A stretch of 64,000 bases of DNA, from NCBI GenBank assembly GCA_016800925.1, contig JABCPU010000033.1:1-64000 (forward strand). Direction: 5' to 3'. Both the position numbers and the translations under genes were made by a program. The notes beneath the pieces were generated by a model. That model saw nothing but the letters and a program-made list of their open reading frames with translations. It had not been told where the DNA came from and did not search any database. Positions 34,002 to 45,695 of this stretch are shown here, piece after piece. Source of the DNA: Suillus spraguei. Lineage: Eukaryota; Basidiomycota; Agaricomycetes; Boletales; Suillaceae. Each line of letters starts with the position of its first letter. Positions within the stretch are counted from its first letter, which is position 1.

Positions 34002-34387
34002 GTGGTGGTAAGGTAGGCGTCATGCGAAACCATCGCCGACTCAACATCACGTGCCAAGTGTTACATTACAGTGACGAAGCTGAAATATTCAAAAACAATT
34101 TAACAGAGACGAAATATATGGAAATCATTTATGCAAAATACAGAAATGACCAGTGTGTGATTTATCCATTAAGTATATTGGTGTTCCGTGAAAGCGGCGA
34201 GTTGATTTTGAATTTTAAGGGCTTGATGATGGATAGAAAATGAACTTGACGGGGGGGCCTTGAACCTGTACCACTACCAATGGTCGGTTTTCCCACGCAA
34301 AATTTTTGGGCAAGGCTGAGTGACTACAGCTCACAGTAATCCACTGGCCAGACCCACACTCCCCTTTGATGGAAAATGAATAACAAT
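34002..34387. other. Unassigned spacer
   Basis: This lies between the end of the segmental duplication and the CACAC target of the LTR-II insertion. A run of seven G and then CC lies near 34250. No gene is seen. Confidence 0.4.
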
Positions 34388-34392
34388 CACAC

Positions 34393-35277
34393 TGTTACAA
34401 GAACACCTTCTTGGCCCCTACTATCATTTTTCCTCCTATGCGTGGCCATCTACTCTGGTCCCAACGAGGCCTCCATCCTCATCCTCCGCTACCTCATCTG
34501 GCTTGCCATTGTCACTCCCTACCTTGCCTATGCTCGTCTCCTCCATCATCACTAAACATGTGCTCTTCCGGTACTCCTTGCGCTCATACACGCTCTTCGC
34601 ACTCCTCACGCTTCTCGTGTCTCAAACACCTCTGTCGTGTTCGACACCTTCCTCTGTGCTTCAACATGCACTACCCCCTGGTTCACACAAACAGCCCTTT
34701 GGCTCAAGGACTATGTCTGGTGTCGTATTTCCTTTTATCTTTTCCTTTGCATCTACCTATGACTCGTGCGTGCCTCATTGGCTCATACCTTTTATACCTT
34801 CGGCTCTGCACCTATGACTCCCTTTCGCACATGCGTGCATTCATTGGTTCATATGCCTCTGACTCATCTGTGAGCATGCGTGTTCCTATTGGCTATCTGA
34901 CTTCATACTTAATCCAGTGATACTTACGTATTCACGCTCCACTTCAATCTTACGTATAAATACGCGCAGATAGCCTTTGTACTTCTTTAACTTGAATCTA
35001 CTTGATCTTCGACCCTGAACTTCTTTCAATAAGCTTTTCATAAGCTTATTGTCACTATTCGAACTTTGTAGAAGCTCATTGCTTCTACGTCTTTGATTGT
35101 CATCAAGAAACTCGTCTCTGTGATGTAGGTCATGAGACAGCACATAGTGCCCACCTCCGACCAATGCAACTAGTGCACTCCGCACTAGGAGACCAATATG
35201 CATGGGCCGCCGCTCTTGATAGAGCGCCCATTGCAGACACCACTCAAGTTCCTTAGCACCTGGCTAGGTCGCTAACA
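34393..35277 (-). repeat. Solo LTR-II with CACAC target duplication
   Basis: On the minus strand it runs TGTTAGCGACCTAGCC to TTCTTGTAACA, 885 bp and uninterrupted. It is flanked exactly by CACAC (34388-34392 and 35278-35282). TATAAAAGG (34798-34788, minus) is a clear TATA box. This is the reference copy for the family in the window. Confidence 0.93.
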
Positions 35278-36016
35278 CACACCGAAAGAACCTACACTAA
35301 CCCCAAGAACATGCTTATGAACTGACCCCACCAACGAACAACATCACACTAAATACTACGTTCCATGTTCCAAACACAACACCCCAATAACTGACAATGA
35401 GGCACCCTCTCTGTGTTAGTGCAACTATCTACCATACTAAGTCCAAATGAAACCCCCATGAAGAAAGATGAGCTGTGCTCGATGTGATAAAAATGACCTT
35501 TAACTGACTTCACCCCACCTATCACCATCACGACCGCCTCCTATGAGAACTACCTCCCATATAGATGAACCACACTGCAACACACCTTCTCATCACCAAA
35601 ACAATGTTGGCCATGACACAACCCCCAAACCTACTTACCAATATCCAGCAAAAAACTGCGCTTGAATCTGCCATATAAAAACCCCTAGAAACCATCAAAG
35701 GAACTCCGTCCACCCCAGAGATGAAAGACAAAGAGCCAACCTCACTCAAAGCCTACTCTCAATCCACCCTCCCTTACCCCTCTACTCCATGTCTGCCATC
35801 TCAGACCACACTACTTCCCACAAAACATTCTTCCAGAAGACGATGATATGGATCATCACCTGAACTCCTTACCTGACCAACCCTCCTCACCTGCCTCTCC
35901 CCCTGATACCCCACCCTTATCCACCACAAAATCACAGGTCCCACCCCTCCAATGAACTTCCTCATAACCCAAGAGTTCAAAGTGTCTTCATCAGTCGAGA
36001 ACCCAGCGAGTAGTGC
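35278..36016. other. Unassigned strand-skewed region (G-poor on plus strand)
   Basis: On the plus strand A and C dominate and G is rare over most of 740 bp, unlike both flanks. Three short minus-strand frames (35349-36028) have no recognisable domain. It could be the internal start of a retroelement linked to the LTR-III at 36017, or decayed host sequence. Confidence 0.35.
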
Positions 36017-36978
36017 TGTAACGAACATATTGGTGCTGGCCTCAAGACCCTATCTTTTAGCACTCATCTCACATCTATAGGAGTTTCCACTTGTCTGGCC
36101 GTCTTACTCCTTTAGCATTGCCGGCAGCATCTCACGCTTACTGCGCACCATACCGATTGCTGCACCACATTCCACATACCGATGTCCTTCCATATCCTTG
36201 CCTCGTCTGCATAGCTTCATTTAGTGTGTAGTTTGTACATGACCATTTATCACTGATCCCACGGCAAGTCTTATTACATGTCGCCTTGTGCCACAGCTGC
36301 CTCGCGCTATGTTTACATATGGCTGTTACTGTACTTGAGTGCTACTGATTTCACCTAAAGCATTCTGAGTACATATGATTTAGGATATAAGCACCGTGTA
36401 CCCCGCATGATACGGTACCTGGTTTGTACCTCATTTCCACTGTACTATAGGTCAGGATTATTGTCTAGCTCTGGATCTACCCAGTAGTGGACTTAGTCAT
36501 TGAAGTTCTTTACCGCTTGTTAATCAATTTTGCTTGTTCACCGTTACTGCTAGCATACTGCTAGATTCTTGACCCCTATTTTGACTGAACTTCATGCTTA
36601 CCGCTACTTTACCGCTGGAAGTACTGTGGTTTTCTTTACTGTTTCTTTGCACTGCTCGCACCTTACCGCTACTGCTGACTTTATTGCTCGACATCACTTG
36701 CTCGACACAACATTTCCAAGCATTGTTTCGACCATGGTAGTACCACTACATATGACACTAATTCCGGTGGCATCTTTGCTAGCTGCAGCAGCCTACTGCT
36801 GACTACAATGCTACATTTGCTCACTGATCTGACTTAGATTAGACTATACTAACAGCCATCCCCCTTTATGGTCGAACACTCTTGTTTAACAAGTGAAGCA
36901 GACTAGACAGAGCGCAAGACTCACATACTAACTTAGGAGGTAGTTTATCTACAGCCCAGATTAGGTTGTATCTTTACA
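36017..36978 (+). repeat. LTR-III copy (962 bp)
   Basis: It runs from TGTAACGAACATATTGG to GGTTGTATCTTTACA. Flanks are GTGC and GCAC, which would both come from GCGC by one CpG transition each. It carries GGATATAAGCAC near 36384 as a possible TATA region. Confidence 0.88.
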
Positions 36979-37376
36979 GCACCCTACAGAGTGACTTAAG
37001 CAATTCCATCCATGCCCCTGGAAATGTTGTGGTGGACCAAGCAATGGGTGCCCCACCCAGCCCGCCTACCACATGCATGCAAACTGCAAAGGAGGATGCA
37101 ATCCTTGCACACCTCACGCTAGCAGAAATGAACAGATCTGTCCTAAATCAGAATGGCATAAAATATTGTACTATACTCCCACAGTTCACCCCTACGCCAG
37201 TCGGAGGTTTCCCTAGAGTGCACATGGGCCACTCTGCACAAATCTTTGATCACCTCAACAACAAGGTGTTGCTAGCCTGGTTCCAAGTGGAACACCCTAA
37301 GCTCATGGTCCATGTCTTCAACCACTCAGGAAAAGATGTTGCAGAAAGGTCCGCAATCATCAGAAAATCTGGAATG
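36979..37376 (+). pseudogene. Fragment of an unrecognised basidiomycete gene, left of gypsy D
   Basis: An open frame of about 130 codons contains GGFPRVHMGHSAQIFDHL and a following KVLLAWFQVEHPKL segment. The composition looks like real coding sequence. I have the impression of repeated hypothetical proteins in mushroom genomes with a similar GFPRVH-type core, but cannot verify it. Gypsy element D is inserted at 37376/45696, and the reading continues at 45700 with DGFVRICHTPADYKSVK in another frame. It is interrupted on the left by the LTR-III. No function is assigned. Confidence 0.45.
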
Positions 37377-37852
37377 TGTTATGAACTGGGATGGCATCAC
37401 CAGCGACAGTGAAAAGACACAGATGGTCTGCTGGGAAGTTCTACAATGTCCAGAAGAGGACAAGGTAAGAGTACAAGGAACGCGTTCTGAGTACGATCAA
37501 GGGTTCAGCCTCAAAGATAGATCTAAGAGGTTCTACGAGAACAGAGACTAAGGCTAAGGAGTGCTTAGACTTAGAGACGATTCAAGACGACTTAGGTTGG
37601 AGGCCTAAGCGAAGGATATTCCAGGTAAAACCCAGTAAGATTAAAGTAAAGTATCAATCATAATACATTGTGCTTAAATAGGTCAATATGTGCGCACAGA
37701 CAAAGAGAGGTGTGAGAATGTAAATGTGTATCCAAAGAAGGAAGGCAACTATAGTACAGATGCATTGAGCATATGAGTCAGAGTCACGTTACATAATATA
37801 CAAGTGAAGGAGACAAAGAGAAAAATGAATAGGGGCACATACGACTGTAACA
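37377..37852 (-). repeat. 3' LTR of gypsy element D
   Basis: 476 bp. It ends TGTTATGAAC on the plus-strand left side, where the family consensus is TGTTACGAAC, a CpG transition. The polypurine tract AGGGGTAA lies next to it at 37853-37860. Confidence 0.93.
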
Positions 37853-37958
37853 TTACCCCTGACTTACACGTAAAGTCACCGACTTTACTCGTCTTGATTA
37901 GCGTAATAAATGGGATCGTCGCTATACTCGTAGTCCTCATCAAGGAATGACCCACTCC

Positions 37959-39348
37959 TCATGTATGCGGCTTCTTCAGCACCAGCACATTGTTTAGAAT
38001 CCCGCCTTTTTGCTGCTGAGTTTGCTCATTACTAAGCTGTTGTTCCCAAGAACGAAGCGCTTCGTAGAACCCTTCATCCTTCCAGGTTAAGTAAACAGAG
38101 GAGTCCGACTCTTTGGGGACAGTAGATAGAAAGATGAGTAGGAGCATGTCGCAAACAAATTTGGCACTGGTAGTCGGGGCAATTCTTTTGCCGATGTCTG
38201 GTGATACCACAGACTCACACTTCATGTTCTCATCAGTGTGAGAGGTAGACATGCGTAAGGGTGATGGCGACATAATGGGTTTGGGACTAGTGGATCTGGC
38301 GTGCTTCTTCCCCTTCCATCGCGCCATACAACTTAAAGTGAAGGCATTGTCTCATCTGAGCTGTGCCTGTTGTTTAGTGGTAAGAGTGTATGCCAACGTT
38401 GGGAGATCAGGAGTAGTTGCTCTTTCAGCAACTGTGAGGAGTTCATTAGAGGAAGAGGGGGACATTATACCGAAGTCCTTTACTAAGACTGGCAAAACAG
38501 GGTCCATTGGACCAAATGATGCTGGGATGGACATAGGAGGATGAATGTGGAGGTCGTGAAGTCGAGGACCGAGTGCCACCAACTCAGCGACAGGAACTCC
38601 TAATATTTTCGCAGCTTCACATGCTCTTCTGTGCAGGGTTGTATAGCCATGTGGGGTGGTCTGGAAAGTTATAATGGGAGGTGGTGAGGTTGGTTGTTCG
38701 ATAGGGGATGGGGTTCGTGGAGAAGCGAGGTCAGCTTGTGTTTGTTGCAGATCAGTAATAGCTTCTTCAAATAAGTTTCTGGCTGCTCTTGTTTCAATGA
38801 CGGATTGTTGGATAGTTTCGATGACTGCGTTGGTGAGCTGTCCAATTTCTTGAACAGCAGTGTATAAGCCAGCAAAGGCATCAAGTTAGAATAGATGCGC
38901 GAAGAAGGGGGTGAAGGGACTGGAAGTGAGTCCATATCTCTTTGCGGAGCAGGAGGTCGAGCAACACCTGCTCGACATTCGGCCACGATGTGAATAGCTT
39001 CTTCAACATCGCTTTTAAAAGAAGGGGAAGCAACAGCATAGCGAAAGAACGAATGCGTTTTTGTAGATGTAAGATGCGCTGGTGGTAGGTGATTTCTGTA
39101 GTTTCATTGATGGTAGTTTCAATAAGGGCGGCGGTACAGATGATGTTGATGAGGAGTAAAGCAGGGAAGGCACCTCTTGCAGTGAGGATTCTCTCAATTT
39201 CGAGAGCATGTCCTTCGCATAGAAGGGCAGCTTCAATATAGGAGGTGTTGTCGATTTCGGTAGCAAGGGTTCCGTAGTTTTCTGCATCGGAATCAGAGTC
39301 ATTGTTGGCAATGGTAATGGGGGTGATGTAAGCAGTGGGGAAAGACAT
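37959..39348 (-). pseudogene. Gypsy element D: ORF3, decayed
   Basis: Homologous to 294-1728: starts MSFPTAYITPITIAND at 39348 and ends near 37959, with GPMDPVLPVLVKDFG in the middle (about 38520) and a basic KKHARSTSPKPIMSPSPLR stretch near 38310. The first zinc knuckle region is damaged: only parts such as ENMKCESVV and DIGKRIAPTT are visible in the open frame. Several frameshifts divide it. Its presence in the same place as in element A shows that the ORF is a family feature. Confidence 0.7.
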
Positions 39349-39405
39349 TTTGAAATGGTGTTTAGTTGATCAAGTGCTTGTGCAGTTTGATTGACTGAAG
39401 AATAA

Positions 39406-42400
39406 TTAGAGGGAGTGTTGCTTCTTATAAGTATTTAGGATTCGAGCGGAGTTCTTCAAGTTCTTTTCTGGGAGCCACTCGTTATCTCCCGTCGAATATC
39501 CTTTCCAAGAAACGAGATAGCGTCAGCGAATGCCGGTTCCTTTGTGAGAAAGAATCGCTTCTACTTCATATTCTTCTTCTTCTTCTATGATGTCAGGTGG
39601 TGGTTCGGGGAAGTTCGGGCCATGTACGTCTGTTTTGCTATAGGATGATAAAACAGAAGCATGGAAAGTGGGATGAATTTTCCATTGTGGAGGGAGTTTA
39701 AGTGTGAATGTGATAGGCGATAAGACATCGATGATTGGGAAAGGTCCATATCGCTTCGGCGCAAGTTTCCGTGATGGGAGTTTGAGTCTAAGATTAGTGG
39801 CAGATAGCCAGACCTTATCTCCGATTTTCCGTGGAATGTACTTCTCTCCTCGGGATCGTTCAGCCATTGTCTGCATCGCAATGTTATGGCAGGCGATTGC
39901 TTCTTCTCTTATCTTCTGCAAGGATCGTACTCGATCTTCTGCTGCAGGGACAGATGAGTCGGGATCAGATGAGGGATGGCGTGTGGTTCGTATCCCATCA
40001 TGAGATAGAAAGGTGATGCATTCCTTGCATCGTGTTTTCAGTGGTTGTGGACGAATTCAGCGATTGGTAGGTGTTCCACCCAATCTTCAGGATTATTGCG
40101 GCAATAGATGTGCAAGTACGTTTCTAGTTCTTGATTAAGCCTCTCAGTTTGGCCATCAGTCTGAGGGTGATAAGCCGTAGATGGGGCGATAACGTAGTCA
40201 AGAAGTCGGGCAAGCTCTTTGGAGAAGCGAGATAGGAATTGGGACCTCGATCCGAGATGACTTTGTCATGGAGTCCAAATTGACGGTAGACGTGTTTCAA
40301 GAATAGTTTGGCAATGCCTTCGGAAGTAACGGTTTTCAAACAAGGGATAATAATTACCCCCTTCATAAGGCCATGGTCTACCACGACCATAATACTGTCA
40401 AAGCCCCCAGAGACAGGGAGGTCAGTGATTAGATCGACAGAGACCTGAGAAAAGGGGCGGGTTGCAGACGAGGGGATCAGGGCAAGTGGAGGTCAAACAG
40501 GATGTGTATCTGCTTTCATTTGCTGACAAAGGGTGCAACCCTCGACGTATTTCCAAATATAAGAACCCATAGCAGGCCACCAGGCTTCCCGTTTGACGAG
40601 TTCTTCAGTTTTGAATCTACCGGGATGTCCCACAGTTGGATGATCATGATACCATTTCAGGATATCGGGACGAAGAGCTGGTGGGATATAAGCACGATTC
40701 TTAAAATAGAGGACGTTCTCCTCTATTTTCCAGTCAGAGAGTGCTGACTTCATAGGGGGAAGACACACCCATCAAGTGCGTCGGATGCGGTTTTGAAGAC
40801 AGGGTCGTCGAGGGGGTCAGAGGATGATAAAACATCCTTCAAGTCAGTGTCAATAAGACGAACAAATAGAGCATCAGGGAGGAGAGTCTGGTCTTTGTTA
40901 TCATCTTTGCCGGAATTGTAGTCAGGTCGGCGAGATAGTGCATCAGGTACTGCTAGTTTAGTACCTGCAACGTGATGCAGTTCAATGTCGTAAATAGACA
41001 AAATCAGTTGCCAACGTGCTTGGCGACGGTAAGTTTCTGTGCACTTCTAAAGTACAGAAGATTCTTGTGGTCGGTGAATACCAGGACGGGGTGTGAGTTT
41101 CCTTCAAGGTAATGACACCATTCATTCAATGCCCGGATCACGGCAAGGAGTTCCGATCAAAGATCTGGTAATTGCGTTCTGCAGGGTTCAAAGACTGTGA
41201 GAGGTATGCGCATGGGTGATAAACACCATTCTCATCGGTTTGCAAGAGAACTCGCCAGTTGCTACGAGCGAAGCATCGGTAGCAATGGCAAATTGTCAGG
41301 AAGGATCAGGGTTACGGAGTACCGGTTGGGATGTGAAGTGTTGTTTCAGGTCTTTGAAGGTGTCCATACATTCAGTTGACCAATCAAAGGCCTTATCTTT
41401 CTTCGTTAATTCGATAAGGGGTCGAGCAATGTCAGAGTAGTGGGAGATGAACGTTCAGTAGAAGTTGCAAAAGCCAAGGAAAGACCAAACATCTTTTACA
41501 GATTTCGGAATTGGCCATTTGGCGATTCCTTTGGTCTTGGCGGTGTCCATAGCAACTTGTCCGGGCCAAATTATCATTCCGAGGTATTCCACTTCTTCTG
41601 CATCGAAGGTGCATTTCTCCGGTTTCAAGAACAAATGTTCCTGTCGTATTTTCATCAAAACCCGTCTTGTCCATTCGCGATGTTCTGCCATAGTTGTGGA
41701 GAAAATCAGGATATCGTCCATGTAGATAACCATCCATCCTTCATTGATTTCTTGCTGGAAGGTACGATTCATGTATGCTTGGAAAGTTGCCGGGGAATTG
41801 CAAAGACCAAAGAACATGATGTTCAGTTCAAAGAGGCCGAATTCCATAGTAAAAGCAGCTTTCCAGCGATTGTCGGGATGGATGCGAATATTGTTATAAC
41901 CGGACTGAATATCCATTTTCGTAAAGAACTGTGCATTGTGAAGACGTGCGACAAGGGAAATAGGAAGTGGGAGCGGATAAGCGTTTTTGACTGTCCAATC
42001 ATTGATGTAGCAATAATCCTGACAGGGACGCAATTCTCCACTCTTCTTTCTCACAAAGAAGAAGCCACTGGCTTGGGGTGACTTCGATTCTGAGATGAAA
42101 CCTTTCACAATGTTTTCATCAATAAACATTTTGATGGCAGTGCATTCTTTTTCTGATAGTGGGTAAACCTTAGACGTGCGGGGGATAAAACTGGGTTTAG
42201 TATCGATCCGATGATCAATACCAGGGCGTTCAGGGGGTAGTTTGTTCAGTCTGTCTTTAGCAAAGATGTCCGCAAAATTGTGCAGATATTCCAGGACCAA
42301 TTCTTCAAAGGATTTCTTTTTCTTTTCATCCATAGCAAATTCCTGGGCTTTGTTGCTGTATTTTGAAGGAGGAAGGGAGATTGTGGAGTAGTTAGAGGTT

Positions 42401-44255
42401 TCTTCAGGTCAGGAAGTTCCATCACGTGTGAGGGGTGTATCCATGGATACTTCTTCGATGATTCTCATGCTAACTCCATCGGTGTCATATTCCACAAGGA
42501 ATTCTCCATCTCCAAGCTCATAAGAGGAAATTTCACGTACTTCTGGTGTATGCCAGACATCTTGCATAGTGTTGAATTGGTCATCATCCTCTGTTGGGAT
42601 CAACGAGGGCATGGGTTCTTCTTCTTCGGGGATCTCTTCAATTGAAGCTGAAGGAGTATGTTGAAGAATCTTCGGAGGAACGTAGAACTTGGATAGTTTT
42701 GGTACATTTGTATTTCATCCAGGGATTTCTTCTTCTGCTTTTCTCTTTCCATACTTCTGTTCTTCTATTGGCCATTGCTCAATAGGTTCTGGTCCGGTCT
42801 GGTACTCGGGCTCAGATTCGTTCTTGCGCTTTTCTGCGTGGGGAATCGGTGATACTGCTCATGTGTTAAGACCGTACTCAAAGGTAGAGAGATCCGAAGG
42901 GCTTTGGCCTCAGTTCATGCACTGTGCCCCTTTCTCAAGTAATGCCCCTTATTTCAGGGAGAAGTTATTTGTCCGAAGGCCCGGAAGGAGTTGCGTGATG
43001 GATCTGGGCGTCCGAAGGTATCGGATATGATACGTCCGAAGGTTATTCGGAACATAAGAATAGAACAAAGATTAAGGCTAGCTTCAGAACGAGTTCCTAA
43101 CTAGAACTAACGGAGGTAGACTATCCGAAGATAGAGTCGGAGATATAGACTATAGGAATCAATCCTAAGTCTTGGAAGGTGACTTAGAGCAGAAAGTGGC
43201 TTAAGTCCGGAGGAAGCAGAATGAGTAGAATCTAAGATGATATTCGAACTAAGGTTCTACGGAGATTTACAAGTGGTTTATATACTGTAAGTATCTGAGA
43301 CGGATAATCAACAGGTCCAGGACTGAGGGCTATGTATGAAGTGTAACAGAAGTCTATTAGTTAATGCACAGCGGATCAGTAAGCACAAATCGGAAATGAA
43401 CACAGGTAACGGATCAGTGATGTAGGAGGGAAATATACATAGCCAGAATACCGGAAACAGGAGGAATGACAAAAGGAGATAGACGCGGATATACACAAGG
43501 GAGTTAAGGTGCGAGAAGTGAGCACATTCGGATGGGTGGTCCGGACAGGATCTGTGGACCAGACGGATATGGTCAGATCTGAGATTAGAAGTATGGTATA
43601 TGACATCGTGGCAGTTGTAACAGGGAGTGGGATCTATAGTACGCGGCATTCGTTCTTCCGGTTCAGGATCTTTAGGAATAGGAGAGATGTTGAGGGATCT
43701 TGGGAGTTGTGAATATGGCCATTTCTTGGGATGGCAGTGGAATGCCGGGGACAGCCTGTTCTTCTTCCAATCGGTATCTATGTCGATTTCAATGTCATCT
43801 GATTTCATTGTCCGAGGGAGGACGAGTGTTTCAGCAGCCCAATCTATACTTGGGTTCATTGCGCGTAACCACGGAATTCCCAAAAGGATTTGATCTCTTC
43901 TTCCTAGTTTAGTGATATTGAATTTTCCATACATGGTTCGTTCATCAATTTTGACCACTAGGAGACAGTAGTGCGTCATTGGTCCTCCTTTGATAAGAGT
44001 TCCATCTGCCGTAGTAACTCGAAATGATGTCTTGAGTTTTCTCTGTGTGATCTGATGGAGTTTCACGAATTCTTCAGAAATAAATGTTCCTGCTGCACCA
44101 GAATTGATGACAGCAGTAGTGTTAATGGATTTTAAGCGAGTACGCGAGTGAAGGGTGATAGGGACTCGAAGTTCTTTTCTTTCACCTACAGCGCATACAA
44201 GTCTTAGTAATACATTGGGAGAAACATACGTCGAGTCTTTGTTTCTCCAATTTAA
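39406..44255 (-). pseudogene. Gypsy element D: pol, decayed
   Basis: Protease, RT, RNase H, integrase and chromodomain can be followed in order. The protease motif reads VINSGAAGTF (near 44100), so the catalytic aspartate is asparagine; element B has VIDSGAAGTF. RT (42333-41455) keeps YMDD. Integrase shows the HHCC zinc domain (HDHPTVGHPG and CTLCQQM, about 40650-40510) and the catalytic segments VDHGLMKG and ISDRGPNS (40390-40220). The chromodomain at 39560-39406 has a CGA-to-TGA stop before [20 protein letters not shown]. Further breaks lie near 41440, 41150, 40480 and 40120. LTR-IV (42864-43605) interrupts the spacer between protease and RT. Confidence 0.88.
42864..43605. repeat. Solo LTR of a fourth family (LTR-IV) inside element D pol
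   Basis: A 742-bp insert absent from the equivalent place in element B (near 3595). It starts TGTTAAGACCGTACTC, ends GGTATATGACA, and is flanked by TCATG (42859-42863) and TCGTG (43606-43610), a 5-bp duplication with one CpG transition. It contains several TCCGAAGG motifs. TATATAAACC reads on the minus strand near 43280, so the sense strand is probably minus. Confidence 0.85.
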
Positions 44256-45092
44256 AAATCCTCTACAAGCCGCCTTACAGTTTCTTCTTCTTCTTTGTCT
44301 TTAACCTCAGTTTGATGGAGCGGAGTTTTCTTCTTTCTTTCTGGACAATTATGAATATGGTGTCTGGTCTTCTTGCATCTGAAGCATTGTCCCTTCTTCA
44401 TGCATTCGGATCTCTCCATGTCGGAGATTCAATCTATGACCATTGCGTTGGAGTCACGATTAGGTATGTAACACGCATTTCCATAGTTCTTCTTCTTCTG
44501 CTGTGGAGCATGACATGCTCGCAATGCTTGAAGACAGTGGTGGGGGTTGTCGATGGAAACACATTGCAGTACAACTTCATGGAATACTTCTGAGACATCT
44601 CCTGGCGTGAAAAGCTTGGTAAGGATACCCAGATTGAGGCCATCTTGGAAGAATTGAATCTTGGCTGCATCATCAGTGATGTGGGCCTTGGCTGCAAGTG
44701 CCTCAAAGTCGGCAATGTAGTATGGAGATCACCACTTCCTTATTTGAGGTCCCTGAGTTTTGTTAGTGCAGTTCCTTTGGTATCCACTTGTTCGAAGGCG
44801 TCTTTGAAACGAAACTTTTCATAAAATCTTGCAATGTTCCATAACCAACTTTTTGTCCAGAGGTATCTGTTGACTGAGCATGAGCAAGGAATTGCTCTTT
44901 CCAAGATTTGGTGTTTTTCTCGGTCATGAAGGATGTAATGAAAATGATCTTCTGCTTGTCGGTGTTGTAGAGCTTTTCATTGATGTCGAAGCACAGATTG
45001 CATGATTGGATAAATTCACGAGAGTTGTCGCGATCCCCATCAAAACCGGTTGGAAGACCGATTTTGTATTCAAATTCTTTGGTGGTTGTCAT
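44252..45092 (-). pseudogene. Gypsy element D: gag, frameshifted
   Basis: Starts MTTTKEFEYKIG at 45092 and matches element B gag closely. The first 109 residues are open, then the frame is lost near 44800. Later parts, including the knuckle region near 44400-44350 and the final GAT TTT TAA, are recognisable in other frames. Confidence 0.85.
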
Positions 45093-45207
45093 GATGATGA
45101 ATCGTCTGGTGAGTTATACTTTCTTGGTGCCTACACGCGCTGTCTTGCTGTCCATTAGGGCTTATCAGGGTTCAGGGTCGAAGACTAGGTAGTCAACGAT
45201 CAGGTGG

Positions 45208-45218
45208 ACTTTAATCTT
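45208..45218 (-). promoter_or_regulatory. Self-complementary primer binding site of gypsy element D
   Basis: AAGATTAAAGT on the minus strand, one base after the 5' LTR. It is the exact complement of ACTTTAATCTT at 45490-45480 in the LTR, same as in element B. Confidence 0.65.
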
Positions 45219-45219
45219 T

Positions 45220-45695
45220 TGTTACGAACTGGGATGGCATCACCAGTGACAGTGAAAAGACACAGACGGTCTGCTGGGAAGTTCTACAATGTCCAGAAGA
45301 GGACAAGGTAAGAGTACAAGGAACGCGTTCTGAGTACGATCAAGGGTTCAGCCTCAAAGATAGATCTAAGAGGTTCTACGAGAACAGAGACTAAGGCTAA
45401 GGAGTGCTTAGACTTAGAGACGATTCAAGACGACTTAGGTTGGAGGCCTAAGCGAAGGATATTCCAGGTAAAACCCAGTAAGATTAAAGTAAAGTATCAA
45501 TCATAATACATTGTGCTTAAATAGGTCAATATGTGCGCACAGACAAAGAGAGGTGTGAGAATGTAAATGTGTATCCAAAGAAGGAAGGCAACTATAGTAC
45601 AGATGCATTGAGCATATGAGTCAGAGTCACGTTACATAATATACAAGTAAAGGAGACAAAGAGAAAAATGAATAGGGGCACGTACGACTGTAACA
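45220..45695 (-). repeat. 5' LTR of gypsy element D with promoter
   Basis: 476 bp. TATTTAA (45523-45517, minus) lies 33 nt before ACTTTAATCTT (45490), the likely transcript start. It lacks the 53-bp deletion of the element B 5' LTR. Confidence 0.93.

Larger units (their letters stand above)
37377..45695 (-). mobile_element. Ty3/gypsy chromovirus element D, complete structure, 8.3 kb
   Basis: Minus-strand order: 5' LTR (45695-45220), self-complementary primer site, gag, pol (protease, RT, RNase H, integrase, chromodomain), ORF3, polypurine tract, 3' LTR (37852-37377). The two 476-bp LTRs differ at five positions, all transitions, four of them at CpG. Flanks are GAATG and GAATC. A 742-bp solo LTR of another family is inserted in pol. 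Despite similar LTRs, gag, pol and ORF3 all carry frameshifts or stops. Confidence 0.93.

Noticed and set aside
35349..36028. Three minus-strand frames as a gene or gag
   Set aside because: No domain, no splice pattern and strong base skew; one runs into the LTR-III.
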